Part shown: positions 47,556 to 57,060 of the stretch, one piece after another
How positions within the stretch are numbered: position 1 is the first letter of the stretch
Layout: each line of letters starts with the position of its first letter
Source: Smallanthus sonchifolius
Lineage: Eukaryota > Streptophyta > Magnoliopsida > Asterales > Asteraceae
Direction: 5' to 3'
Length of the DNA stretch: 64,000 nt
Assembly: GCA_023525975.1 (NCBI GenBank)
Contig: CM042039.1
Location: 16,088,501 to 16,152,500, forward strand
The notes under the pieces: model-generated
Seen by the model: only the letters and a program-made list of their open reading frames with translations
Database searches by the model: none
What the model was told of the DNA's origin: nothing
Made by a program: the position numbers and the translations under genes

Positions 47556-48457
47556 TGGTTATAGGGAATTAGGTTATTAGACACAATGACCTAGACTATA
47601 ACCCTAGGACTCCCTTTTTATGTGTTATGTGCTAAATGATTAATTGCTATGTGAATTATTTGTAGTTAGGAATTGTCTGAATTTTCCCGAGTTTGGTACA
47701 TGAGACTTATACACATACATACGAGACTTTGATACATGATACATACTTTACATACACATTTGGTCAACACACTTATGCAAACAAATACACTACAAATCCT
47801 TGTCCATACTCTCTCCTCATCCATATAAATCGCAACATTTCTACACATTTTATACACATAAACTCTCAATTCTACTAAAATCTTAAAATCTCGTCAACGA
47901 CTTAATTTCTTGAAACCAGTAAAGGACACGTGCAATCTGGAAGGGTGACACCTGTACATTGGGTTTTCTGTCTAGGAAAGCATTTCGTATAAATCCAAAT
48001 AAACGGACCCGTATGCTTTCCTGGGAATTCCTGACGTGAGTGTTTACCTATAGGCTAAAGCATGTCTCTTTGAAAGTTTTGAGGAATTATTTAACGTTGA
48101 TAAGTCAATGTATTCGCAAGGATACGATCCGAACTTAAACTCAAAATCTGGGGACATTATAGCAAAATAGGAAAAACTAGACGAACATGCAAAACAAATC
48201 ATTATTACGGGTGCACACGTAATAACAATTTGTGGTGCATGCAAGTCCCGGCAAATTTCTATTATGCAAATAATGATCTATAACATCATGTCCTACCCGG
48301 AAAGGATGACTTAGTTTCCCCTATCAACTTAGAATAAATACACACGCACTAGCACGCGTCATGATAAATCTCATATTTCTGCTTGCATTATTTCCCGCTA
48401 TAACTCGTATTTATCCGTCTTATCTAAAATATCCTTGTCTTTTCTTATGATGTTAGA
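47556..48457 (+). other. Tek-1 leader
   Basis: About 900 bp without a supported gene. The last bases before the gag ATG, a T-rich run ending GTTAG, resemble a 3' splice site; the Tek-host leader ORFs are likewise preceded by TTGCAG and TTTCAG. Confidence 0.6.
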
Positions 48458-51400
48458 ATGCCTCCTCGACGTGCAAACTCTAGCACTTCCAACCCGGATC
48501 TTGCTACTCTTCTTGCCCAGCTAGTAGGGCAAATGACTCAAGCAAATAACAACAGTGACGGGTCTCACAACATCCAAGGGAACGGTGGTACCAACCCGCC
48601 TCATTGCACGTTTAAGCACTTTAACTCGTGCAATCCTACTAAATTCTTCGGAACTGAAGGTGCTACCGGCCTACTTCAATGGTTTGAAAGCATGGAAAGC
48701 ACGTTCCTAAACAGTGACTGTCCCGATAATCTTCGGGTTCGCTATGCCACAAGTGTACTTCAAAAGAGAGCCCTCACCTGGTGGAACAGTGAGAAACGCA
48801 CTCGTGGTGCTGAGGTTGCTACATCCTTATCATGGGATGATCTGAAAAAGGCCATGACTGATGAATTCTGTCCTCGGAATGAAATGAGGAAGCTCGAGGC
48901 TGAATTTTGGGATCTTGCCCAAGACAGCGGGGATAATCTGGCTTACACCACCCGGTTCCAAGAACTAAGTCTTTTAGTGCCTCACATGATCACTCCCCTT
49001 GCTCGGGGAATTGAAAAGTACATAGGCGGCCTGCCTATGCAAATTCAAGATGCTGTGCTAGGAAGCAATCCTCCTACTCTTGAAGCTGCTATCCGCCTAT
49101 CTGCTACATTATCCGACAACCATGTCAAAGCCGGAACCTTATCAAGAAAGGGTTCCAAGAAGGTTGTGTCTACTCTTGCGGCAGTCAAAGATGTGAAACC
49201 CGAGTCTTCTAACCGCAACAAGAAACGAAAGGGTCGAAACTTCGCAGCCGTAACTCCCGCTGTACCTGCTATTCAAGCGGCCCCTTTGGGTCAAAACCCA
49301 AAAATTTATCAGGGCCCGAATCCCCAATGCCAGACCTGCAAGTACCATCATCCTGCCAACTTACCATGCCGATTGTGCTCAAGCTGCGGGAGATATGGAC
49401 ATGTGGTCACTACCTGCCGTACCCGTCCTCCCGTCCATCAAGCAGCTCCAGCCAACCGTCCCGTCTATCCGGCACCTCTCAATGGTCGGGCATGTTACGA
49501 ATGTGGAGATCCAAACCATTTTCGTGACCGATGCCCAAAACTTCATCGTCAAGGTGGTCCCCAAGGACGAGCGTTTAACATAAACGCTAATGAGGCACAA
49601 GCAAACAACGACGTGATAAACGGTACGTTTCTCGTAAACAATCATTATGCATCCATTTTATTTGATACTGGTGCCGATAGGAGTTTCGTGTCTCTTACCT
49701 TTGAGTCTCAACTTGCTAAACAAAGAACGAAACTCGATAATTCTTATTCCGTGGAGATAGCAAACGGGAAGTCTATTACTATAAATTCTGTTATCCGCGA
49801 CTGCAATCTTGAGCTTAATAATCACAAATTCTCTGTTGACCTCCTTCCAATGCAATTGGGAAGCTTCGATATTATCATTGGCATGGACTGGTTATCCAAG
49901 CACCATGCCGAGGTTATTTGCTACGAAAAGTGTATTCGTATACCTCTCTCTTCGGGCGACACGTTAGTTATTTTCGGTGAAAAACCGTGTCGTGGTCTTC
50001 AAATCATGTCTTGCACATTGGCACAAAAGTACTTGCGGAAAAAGTACGTTGCATTCTTGGCCCACATAGTTGACACAAAGGACAAGGGTAAGAAATTGCA
50101 AGACATTCCAATCATCCGAGATTTTCCCGAGGTATTCCCCGAGGATTTACCTGGTCTTCCTCCCACTAGACAAGTGGAGTTTCGTATCGACCTTGTGCCC
50201 GGGGCAACTCCCGTGGCAAAAGCCCCCTATCGTCTTGCACCTTCCGAAATGCAAGAACTCGCAAGTCAATTACAAGAACTCTCATCCAAAGGATTCATCC
50301 GCCCGAGCCATTCACCTTGGGGTGCTCCCGTGCTGTTCGTAAAGAAAAAGGATGGATCGTTTCGAATGTGCATTGATTATCGGGAACTCAACAAGCTTAC
50401 AATAAAGAACCGTTATCCTTTACCCCGTATCGACGACCTTTTCGATCAACTTCAAGCTTCAACATGTTTCTCCAAGATTGACCTTCGTTCCGGATATCAT
50501 CAACTTCGTGTTCTCGATGAAGACATTCCAAAGACTGCCTTTCGGACTAGATATGGTCACTACGAGTTCATGGTCATGCCCTTCGGTTTAACTAATGCAC
50601 CTGCGGTCTTCATGGACCTCATGAACCGTGTGTGCAAACCCTATTTGGACAAGTTCGTGATCGTTTTCATTGACGACATTCTTATCTATTCTAAGACGAA
50701 AGCGGAGCACGAACAACATCTCCGTTTGATTTTAGAACTCTTGAAGAAAGAACAACTATACGCCAAGTTCTCCAAGTGTGAATTCTGGCTAAAGGAAGTT
50801 CAATTTTTGGGACACATAGTCAACGATAAGGGAATTCATGTGGACCCGGCAAAAATCGAAGCGGTAAAGAATTGGAGTACTCCTAAGACTCCTACCGAGA
50901 TTCGTTCCTTCCTTGGACTAGCAGGTTACTATCGTCGCTTCATCTCAAATTTCTCCAAGATTGCGGTTCCACTCACTGCCTTGACTCATAAAGGTAAACC
51001 TTACGAGTGGGGACCCAAGCAAGAGGAATCTTTTCAAACTCTCAAGCACAAGCTCTGCAATGCTCCTATACTAACTCTTCCTAGTGGTAATGACGACTTT
51101 GTCGTTTATTGTGATGCATCCAACCAAGGTCTTGGTTGTGTTCTAATGCAACGTGGCCAAGTAATTGCATACGCATCACGCCAGCTCAAAATCCATGAGA
51201 AGAACTATACGACCCATGATCTCGAGCTTGGTGCTGTCGTTTTCGCCTTGAAAATTTGGAGACACTATCTTTATGGTACCAAATGCGTGGTTTTCACCGA
51301 CCACAAAAGTCTCCAACATATTTTCAATCAAAAAGAGCTTAATATGAGGCAACGACGATGGGTTGAACTTCTAAACGACTACGACTGCGAGATCCGCTAC

Positions 51401-52912
51401 CACCCCGGCAAAGCAAACGTTGTAGCCGACGCCTTGAGTCGTAAAGAACATATCATGCTTCATAGTGCTTATATTCATAACGATATCCAAGCCCGTATTC
51501 TCAAAGCACAACACACCTCGGTTACCGAGGGAAACATGTATCAAGAAATGGCATGGGGAGTAGAACTCTTGTTAGAAACCAAAGCCAACGGCCTATTGTA
51601 CTACTTGGACCGTATCTGGGTTCCCGATCGCGACGATCTCCGTATATTTTTGATGAACGAGTCCCACAAAACTCGATATTCGGTGCATCCCGGAGCTGAT
51701 AAGATGTACATGGGTCTCCGTCAGCAATATTGGTGGCCCGGCATGAAAAAGGATATTGCCCTTTTCGTGGCAAAATGCCTAACTTGTTCTAAAGTGAAGG
51801 CCGAACACCAAAAGCCTTCCGGACTCCTCGAACAACCTGAAATTCCCGTGTGGAAGTGGGAGAACCTTGCTATGGACTTTATCACCAAACTTCCACGCAC
51901 TTCTAGTGGACACGATAGTATTTGGGTTATTATCGACCGACTTACAAAGTCTGCTCATTTCTTGCCTATTCGTGAGGACTATCGAGTCGAGAAATTGGCT
52001 CGGATCTACATTGATGAAATCGTAAGTCGTCACGGGATCCCTTTGAACATCATCTCCGATCGTGATTCGCGTTTTACTTCCCGATTTTGGCAGTCATTGC
52101 AATCAGCACTTGGTACTCGGTTGGATTTAAGTACAGCCTACCATCCTCAAACTGATGGACAAACCGAGCGAACAATCCAAACTCTCGAGGATATGCTTAG
52201 AGCTTGTGTTATTGACTTTGGTGGCAATTGGAATTCTCACCTACCACTGATCGAATTTTCCTACAACAACAGCTACCACACAAGTATTAACATGGCACCG
52301 TTTGAAGCTCTTTATGGACGAAAATGTCGTTCACCGATTTGTTGGAACGAAATTGGTGAAGCACAAATCACCGGTCCCGAGCTTATCCAAGAAACCACCG
52401 ATAAAATTTTTCTTATTCGTGACAACATTCGAGTGGCAAGGAGTCGGCAAAAGAGCTATGCCGATAAAAGACGAAAACCCTTGGAATTTCAAGTAGGAGA
52501 TATGGTTCTCCTAAAGGTATCACCTTGGAAGGGCGTAGTCCGATTTGGAAAGAAAGGAAAACTTGCACCTCGATATGTGGGCCCCTTCAAGATACTCGAA
52601 AGGGTAGGAAAAGTGGCCTACAAACTCGATCTTCCTTCAGAACTCACCAACGTTCATCCGACTTTCCATGTATCTAATTTGAAAAGGTGTCTAGCCGACG
52701 AGAACCTCCACATCCCTCTTAATGAAGTGCGTATTGACGAGAGGATGCACTTTGTTGAGAAACCCGTGGAAATCATGGACCGAGAAGTCAAGAAACTCAA
52801 GCGTAGCCGCATCCCCATTGTCAAGGTCCGTTGGGAGTCTAAACGTGGACCCGAGTTCACTTGGGAACGTGAAGACCACATGAAGACCAAATATCCGCAT
52901 CTCTTTTCATAG
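48458..52912 (+). CDS. gag-pol: gag-pol polyprotein of Tek-1 (1484 aa)
   Basis: Complete retrotransposon polyprotein in one frame. Domains in order: low-complexity N-terminus; gag capsid (about 55-230, with ALTWWNS and FCPRNE); zinc knuckles CSSCGRYGHVVTTC (307-320) and CYECGDPNHFRDRC (346-359); protease with DTGA at 403-406; reverse transcriptase (about 550-800) with MCIDYRELNK and catalytic FIDD at 737-740; RNase H beginning YCDAS near 882; integrase zinc site (to CLTCSKVK near 1106) and core with MDF, SDRDSRFTS and TDGQTERTIQ (about 1139-1240). The C-terminal segment (1435-1484: MDREVKKL..SRIPIVKVRW...FTWERE..MK.KYPHLF) is chromodomain-like, as in Tekay-type chromoviruses, which target insertion through chromatin. 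All catalytic residues that I can identify are present. The start is the first ATG of the open frame. Confidence 0.97.
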   Translation: MPPRRANSSTSNPDLATLLAQLVGQMTQANNNSDGSHNIQGNGGTNPPHCTFKHFNSCNPTKFFGTEGATGLLQWFESMESTFLNSDCPDNLRVRYATSVLQKRALTWWNSEKRTRGAEVATSLSWDDLKKAMTDEFCPRNEMRKLEAEFWDLAQDSGDNLAYTTRFQELSLLVPHMITPLARGIEKYIGGLPMQIQDAVLGSNPPTLEAAIRLSATLSDNHVKAGTLSRKGSKKVVSTLAAVKDVKPESSNRNKKRKGRNFAAVTPAVPAIQAAPLGQNPKIYQGPNPQCQTCKYHHPANLPCRLCSSCGRYGHVVTTCRTRPPVHQAAPANRPVYPAPLNGRACYECGDPNHFRDRCPKLHRQGGPQGRAFNINANEAQANNDVINGTFLVNNHYASILFDTGADRSFVSLTFESQLAKQRTKLDNSYSVEIANGKSITINSVIRDCNLELNNHKFSVDLLPMQLGSFDIIIGMDWLSKHHAEVICYEKCIRIPLSSGDTLVIFGEKPCRGLQIMSCTLAQKYLRKKYVAFLAHIVDTKDKGKKLQDIPIIRDFPEVFPEDLPGLPPTRQVEFRIDLVPGATPVAKAPYRLAPSEMQELASQLQELSSKGFIRPSHSPWGAPVLFVKKKDGSFRMCIDYRELNKLTIKNRYPLPRIDDLFDQLQASTCFSKIDLRSGYHQLRVLDEDIPKTAFRTRYGHYEFMVMPFGLTNAPAVFMDLMNRVCKPYLDKFVIVFIDDILIYSKTKAEHEQHLRLILELLKKEQLYAKFSKCEFWLKEVQFLGHIVNDKGIHVDPAKIEAVKNWSTPKTPTEIRSFLGLAGYYRRFISNFSKIAVPLTALTHKGKPYEWGPKQEESFQTLKHKLCNAPILTLPSGNDDFVVYCDASNQGLGCVLMQRGQVIAYASRQLKIHEKNYTTHDLELGAVVFALKIWRHYLYGTKCVVFTDHKSLQHIFNQKELNMRQRRWVELLNDYDCEIRYHPGKANVVADALSRKEHIMLHSAYIHNDIQARILKAQHTSVTEGNMYQEMAWGVELLLETKANGLLYYLDRIWVPDRDDLRIFLMNESHKTRYSVHPGADKMYMGLRQQYWWPGMKKDIALFVAKCLTCSKVKAEHQKPSGLLEQPEIPVWKWENLAMDFITKLPRTSSGHDSIWVIIDRLTKSAHFLPIREDYRVEKLARIYIDEIVSRHGIPLNIISDRDSRFTSRFWQSLQSALGTRLDLSTAYHPQTDGQTERTIQTLEDMLRACVIDFGGNWNSHLPLIEFSYNNSYHTSINMAPFEALYGRKCRSPICWNEIGEAQITGPELIQETTDKIFLIRDNIRVARSRQKSYADKRRKPLEFQVGDMVLLKVSPWKGVVRFGKKGKLAPRYVGPFKILERVGKVAYKLDLPSELTNVHPTFHVSNLKRCLADENLHIPLNEVRIDERMHFVEKPVEIMDREVKKLKRSRIPIVKVRWESKRGPEFTWEREDHMKTKYPHLFS

Positions 52913-52948
52913 CCTCCACTAGTCGAATTTCGGGGCGAAATTCCTCTA

Positions 52949-52960
52949 ACATGGGGAGAC
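52949..52960 (+). other. Polypurine tract of Tek-1
   Basis: ACATGGGGAGAC directly before the 3' LTR. Confidence 0.85.
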
Positions 52961-55515
52961 TGTGACATTCCGGATTTTTTTTAAATTACGCTTTTGTAAT
53001 ACATAATATGTAATCGTTGTTCTATTTAATGAAATGCAAATGTTTCTATTTAATTTTGTACAAAATATATATATATATATATTTTATTTTATGAATTTAA
53101 AATAATTAAAATTTTATAAGTTTTAAACTTATATAAAATTTTATATAAAAATCTACATTTAAAAAGTTGCATATTTAATAAAATAACATATTTTAATAAG
53201 ATTAATAACTTTTATAATAAAATAAGTTTATAAAAATATTTTTGTTTTTATTTGATTTAAAAAAAATTAAATTAATTTATTTAATAAAAAGTTTAGGGTT
53301 CGTTTTGTGATTAACCAAACTAGAAGGTTTTAAAACTAAAATCGTTTGAGGGACTGTTTCTGGACAAACCAAACCTCAGGGACTCATCCGTAATTAATTC
53401 AAGGACTAAATTAAAACAAGATCAAACTTCAGGGACCAGTTTTGCCAATACCCAATTCGTATTCCCGGTCGCCCCCTTCCCTCATTGTCCGGCGGTCCGA
53501 GCTTTTCTCCGGCGACCCCCGCGACAAGGATGTTTCCCTGCACCTCAACACCCGACAAAAGCATCCCCGACTTCGTCTCCCCCACGCGACCAATACCCCT
53601 CGACCAATTTGTCTCCCCATCATCCCAATCGTCTGATTGTGTTCATAGCCGAAAGTTCACACCTCTAATACGGCCCCGACAGTCAACCTCCACGCCTGCA
53701 AGTGATCTCGTTAGCTTCGTCTCGTCCAGAAGAATGTCCAGACACACTCAATTACATGTTTCATTATAAGGATTGGGCTCGGCTATAAATGGCCCTTACC
53801 AGACCTGTTCGAGCTCGCCCACCCCCTTCCACCCACTCTCACTCCAAATTGAGACTACCATCGCCTTCGCCATCCTCAGACGAAGCTGTGACCAGATTAT
53901 AAGACTCAATCCAATTCAAATTCTGGAATTCAAGTTCTTGGTATTTTCAAACAAAAAGCTTTGCCGACCAGACACTTCGCGACCAAGTTCGAACTTCATT
54001 TCGGTTCCATTAGCTTCTGTCATCATCAGGTAATCAATCCCAGTCGAAAACTCGGCAATCGCACGAGGATTACCGGGCAAACCCAGTGTCCTCGGACACG
54101 GTTTGCCGGTCACCGAGGTCCAGCGATCTTGATTTGCCTTGTGTATTTAATTTATTCGATACACACATAACCAGCGATGGGCAGTAGCCCGGCTGGTTAT
54201 GCGTGTGTGTGTTTATGCTGTAGGTCACGGGTTCGAGCCCGGTTGGCCTTCGGCCCATTTTTTTTACTTCTGTTTGCATTTTAATTATTTTATTTAATTA
54301 ACCTAACTTATTTTAATAACATTTTTATACAATAAATACTAAAACGAGTCGGTTTACTCGTTCGTTTATTTTAAAATCGATTAAACTATATTTTTATAAA
54401 CCATCTCATTTTTTTTTGTAATATTTTTATAAAACTTATTAAAATACATTATAATATATAAACTATCTCATTTTTATAAATCTTGTAATATTTTATAAAC
54501 TTATTAAAATACATTATAATATATAAACTATCTCATTTTTATAAATCTTGTAATATTTTGTAAACTTATTAAAATACATTATAATATATAAACTATCTCA
54601 TTTTTATAAATCTTGTAATATTTTATAAACTTATTAAAATACATTATAATATATAAACTATCTCATTTTTATGAGTCTCATAATATTTATATACATTTAA
54701 ACACAAATACACACCTATACGTATATAATAATACCCATTTGTCTACATAGGGTATCAACGTGCTTAGGCTTCCACATACTTATCACCTACACGCGTGAAA
54801 TACCCGCTTGCAAGGTGAGTTACATAGCCCCTATTTTTACATTTTTATACGTTTTGGGGTGAAACATTATACATGCTACTCACATTGTTTGTACGTGTTA
54901 TACATGAGACTATATGTTTATTCTTTGGATGTACATACATTTAAACACAAGACAACCAACTGTAATATTGATAGATCTATTGTGCCTGACCAGCCCACCC
55001 GGTTAGGGTGTTTATTACTGCATACTCGGATATAACCGCGTGTTATATTCAATCATACCGGATATAGTGGGTAACTATATTCAAGCATACCGGACTTAGC
55101 TGTTGTGCTCTGTTCAAGCGCGTCAAACTCGGTTTGAATTGTGAATTAAATAAATGTTACATCCTATGCTATGTTTAACAAGATAAACAATGAGTTGCAA
55201 AACGATTTACAACTACTATTTACAGGAAATACTAAACCTATGTACTCACCAACTTTTTAGTTGACACTTGATTTAAAAAATGTTTCAGGTTTGGATATGT
55301 GACTGCTTGCCGAAGATCTCTCCACTTAGGAACTATGGACCTAGTTAAATAAATTAATGTTTTGAACTAGACTAGGTTATTTGAAATGTATTGTATTTGG
55401 AACTTGTTGTCTTTAAATTAAATGAATGAATTATGCAACCTTTAGTTATCATGTGCTTTTGAACAATCATCACATTGTCCGCCTCGATGATTCCGCCATC
55501 GGTCGGGGTGTGACA
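52961..55515 (+). repeat. 3' LTR of Tek-1 (2555 bp)
   Basis: Same length as the 5' LTR and identical apart from one base seen by eye. TATA at 53783-53790; 65-bp repeats at 54414-54677. Confidence 0.97.
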
Positions 55516-55648
55516 TTGAGCTCCAAAAATTTTCATCTGTTTCTGATACGAACTGTTCGAACTGGACTTTCCGGCTATGAAAATATGATATGCACAAAAG
55601 CCTCGGTGGCATAGTTCCAATCTCATTATCATCATAAGAAATTGACAT
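55516..55648 (-). pseudogene. gag: gag N-terminus of Sire-E
   Basis: ATG at 55648 opens MSISYDDNEIG..., matching the Sire-D gag start. The frame runs to the Tek-1 TSD and continues at 44978 on the other side. Confidence 0.85.
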
Positions 55649-55693
55649 TTTCAAATTTGTGCGAAAAACTCCGGAATTTTTTTTTTAATATCA

Positions 55694-55885
55694 AGCGAAC
55701 TTAATAAGTTCGCCTGACAAAATTCACTTGAAATTGACCCGAGCGAACTTGACCCCAAGCGAACTTGACCCGAGCGAACTTGTTAAGTTCGCCTGATTAA
55801 GTTCGCCTAATCTGAACCAAGTGAACTTATTAAGTTCGCCTCTCTAAGTTCGCCTGTAACAGAATTGCTATGTTCGCCTGCATCA
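55694..55885 (-). promoter_or_regulatory. Palindrome cluster in the Sire-E leader
   Basis: Copies at 55694-55714, 55773-55793 and 55820-55840, with half sites between and after, 46-240 bp upstream of the gag ATG. The position matches that in Sire-D. Confidence 0.85.
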
Positions 55886-56164
55886 GCTGTTCAACCAAAA
55901 CGAACCAAAAATTCCGAAAATCATCATATCTTGCGGAATTGATGGAATTTGATTAAATTGAACCGTAGGAATGTGTAGGAACTGATTAGGAACACTTCTA
56001 CCGGATCAATTTCATCAAAAGAATCCAAAATCAATCCAAAATGATAAAAAATCTTCCATTTTTATCAAGAACACAAAAAAAGATGAAAAATCTTCAAAAT
56101 CTCTGAAATTTTATGTTGATTGGACACGAAAACACCACGAATCTTCTGCTAATCAAGAGCAAAA

Positions 56165-56176
56165 GCTCTGATACCA
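56165..56176 (-). other. Primer binding site, initiator tRNA-Met (Sire-E)
   Basis: Minus-strand TGGTATCAGAGC, 2 nt inside the LTR. Confidence 0.93.
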
Positions 56177-56178
56177 CT

Positions 56179-56613
56179 TGTAGGTCCCTAATTCGGTGCG
56201 TGACGGATCTCTAGACTCGCGGTACGACACGGTGATAACGTACGGAATCCATGATCAACGTGCTCGTGTAACTCAATCAACAACAACAGTGTAAATAAAC
56301 TCTTTGTATTTCCACCACAATATTAGGTTACAAGATTCACAGAATTCTCTCTCTTATTCTATTCTGTCTACTGATATCTCCTATTTATAGCCATAGACCT
56401 GCTATAGGCGAACTTAACAAGTTTGCCTAAAAGATTCTTAGGCGAACTTATTAAGTTCGCCTCTAATAGGCTAAGCGAACTTAACAAGTTCGCCTCAGAT
56501 AGACTAAGCGAACTTAACAAGTTCGCCTCTGATAAACTAGGCGAACTTGTTAAGTTCGCCTCTCTATGAACTTACACAGAATTTTATCAACAGTTACAAA
56601 ACATGTCCTAACA
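56179..56613 (-). repeat. 5' LTR of Sire-E (435 bp)
   Basis: Five palindromes: 56407-56427, 56441-56461, 56474-56494, 56517-56537 and 56540-56560. TATA (minus CTATAAATAG) at 56381-56390, 17 bp from the nearest palindrome. Confidence 0.93.
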
Positions 56614-57027
56614 ATAACGTTCTGTTGAAAGTTTCACCATGGAAAGGAGTTGTAAGATTTGGAAAGTAGGGAAAACTAAGTCCAAGACTCGCAGGAGCAT
56701 TCAAAATCTTGAAAAGAGTTGGGCCTGTGGCCTATCAACTCGAACTACCTGATGAAATGAATGGGGTACACGATTTGTTCCATGTGTCAAATCTACGCAA
56801 GTGTTTGGCAGATGAATCTCTGGTAATGCCCCAACAAGATGTAGAGGTAGATGAGAAATTAATATTTGTGAAACAACCAATGCAAATCAAGGACAGGCAG
56901 GAAAAGAAATTAAAAAAGAAAGAAATTGATGATTGTAAAAGTGAAATGGAACTCCCGACGTGGACCTGAGTACACGTGGGAACTGGAGTCAGAAATGAGA
57001 AAGAAATATCCACACCTGTTTAAATAA
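56614..57027 (+). pseudogene. pol: Tek-host integrase C-terminus and chromodomain-like tail
   Basis: Resumes with VLLKVSPWKGVVRFG, then a stop (56667-56669) and VAYQLELP...HDLFHVSNLRKCLADESL. The chromodomain-like end is in a shifted frame after about 56940 and finishes RKKYPHLFK before TAA 57025-57027. Compared with Tek-1, about 16 codons are missing at the Sire-E junction. Confidence 0.88.
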
Positions 57028-57048
57028 ACTCGAGGACGAGTTTGAAAC

Positions 57049-57060
57049 AAGGTGGGGACC
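57049..57060 (+). other. Polypurine tract of Tek-host
   Basis: AAGGTGGGGACC directly before the 3' LTR. Confidence 0.8.

Larger units (their letters stand above)
44984..55515 (+). mobile_element. Tek-1: intact, very young Tekay-like gypsy chromovirus
   Basis: 10,532 bp with LTRs 44984-47538 and 52961-55515 (both 2555 bp), TSD TTGAG (44979-44983 and 55516-55520), PBS 47542-47555, one uninterrupted gag-pol ORF (48458-52912) and a PPT at about 52949-52960. The only LTR mismatch I found is C/T at 45502 versus 53479. Intact ORF, exact TSD and near-identical LTRs mark a recent insertion. It landed in the gag gene of Sire-E. Confidence 0.96.
40658..56613 (-). mobile_element. Sire-E: internally deleted, non-autonomous Sirevirus
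   Basis: 5' LTR 56179-56613, PBS 56165-56176, leader with palindromes, gag (55648-55516 and 44978 to 43066, split by Tek-1), then only the protease start (near 43010-42960). A deletion fuses this to the last RNase H codons (about 42740-42660). Spacer and the 3' LTR 40658-41052 follow. Integrase, RT and the aORF are absent. The 3' LTR lacks its terminal 11 bp, and about 50 bp of Tek-host integrase is missing beside it, so no TSD remains; the other flank reads ATAAC (56614-56618). Confidence 0.9.

Noticed and set aside
51522..52968. Minus-strand ORFs inside the Tek-1 gag-pol gene
   Set aside because: Shadows of the 1484-codon frame, with no independent motif.
55372..55635. Minus-strand ORF crossing the Tek-1/Sire-E junction
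   Set aside because: Chimeric reading across an insertion boundary; only its first part is real Sire-E gag.
40075..56618. ATAAC occurs both as the Ath-1 TSD and as the right flank of Sire-E, suggesting a shared insertion event
   Set aside because: The sites are about 580 bp apart in Tek-host and the elements differ in class; a 5-bp AT-rich match is easily chance.
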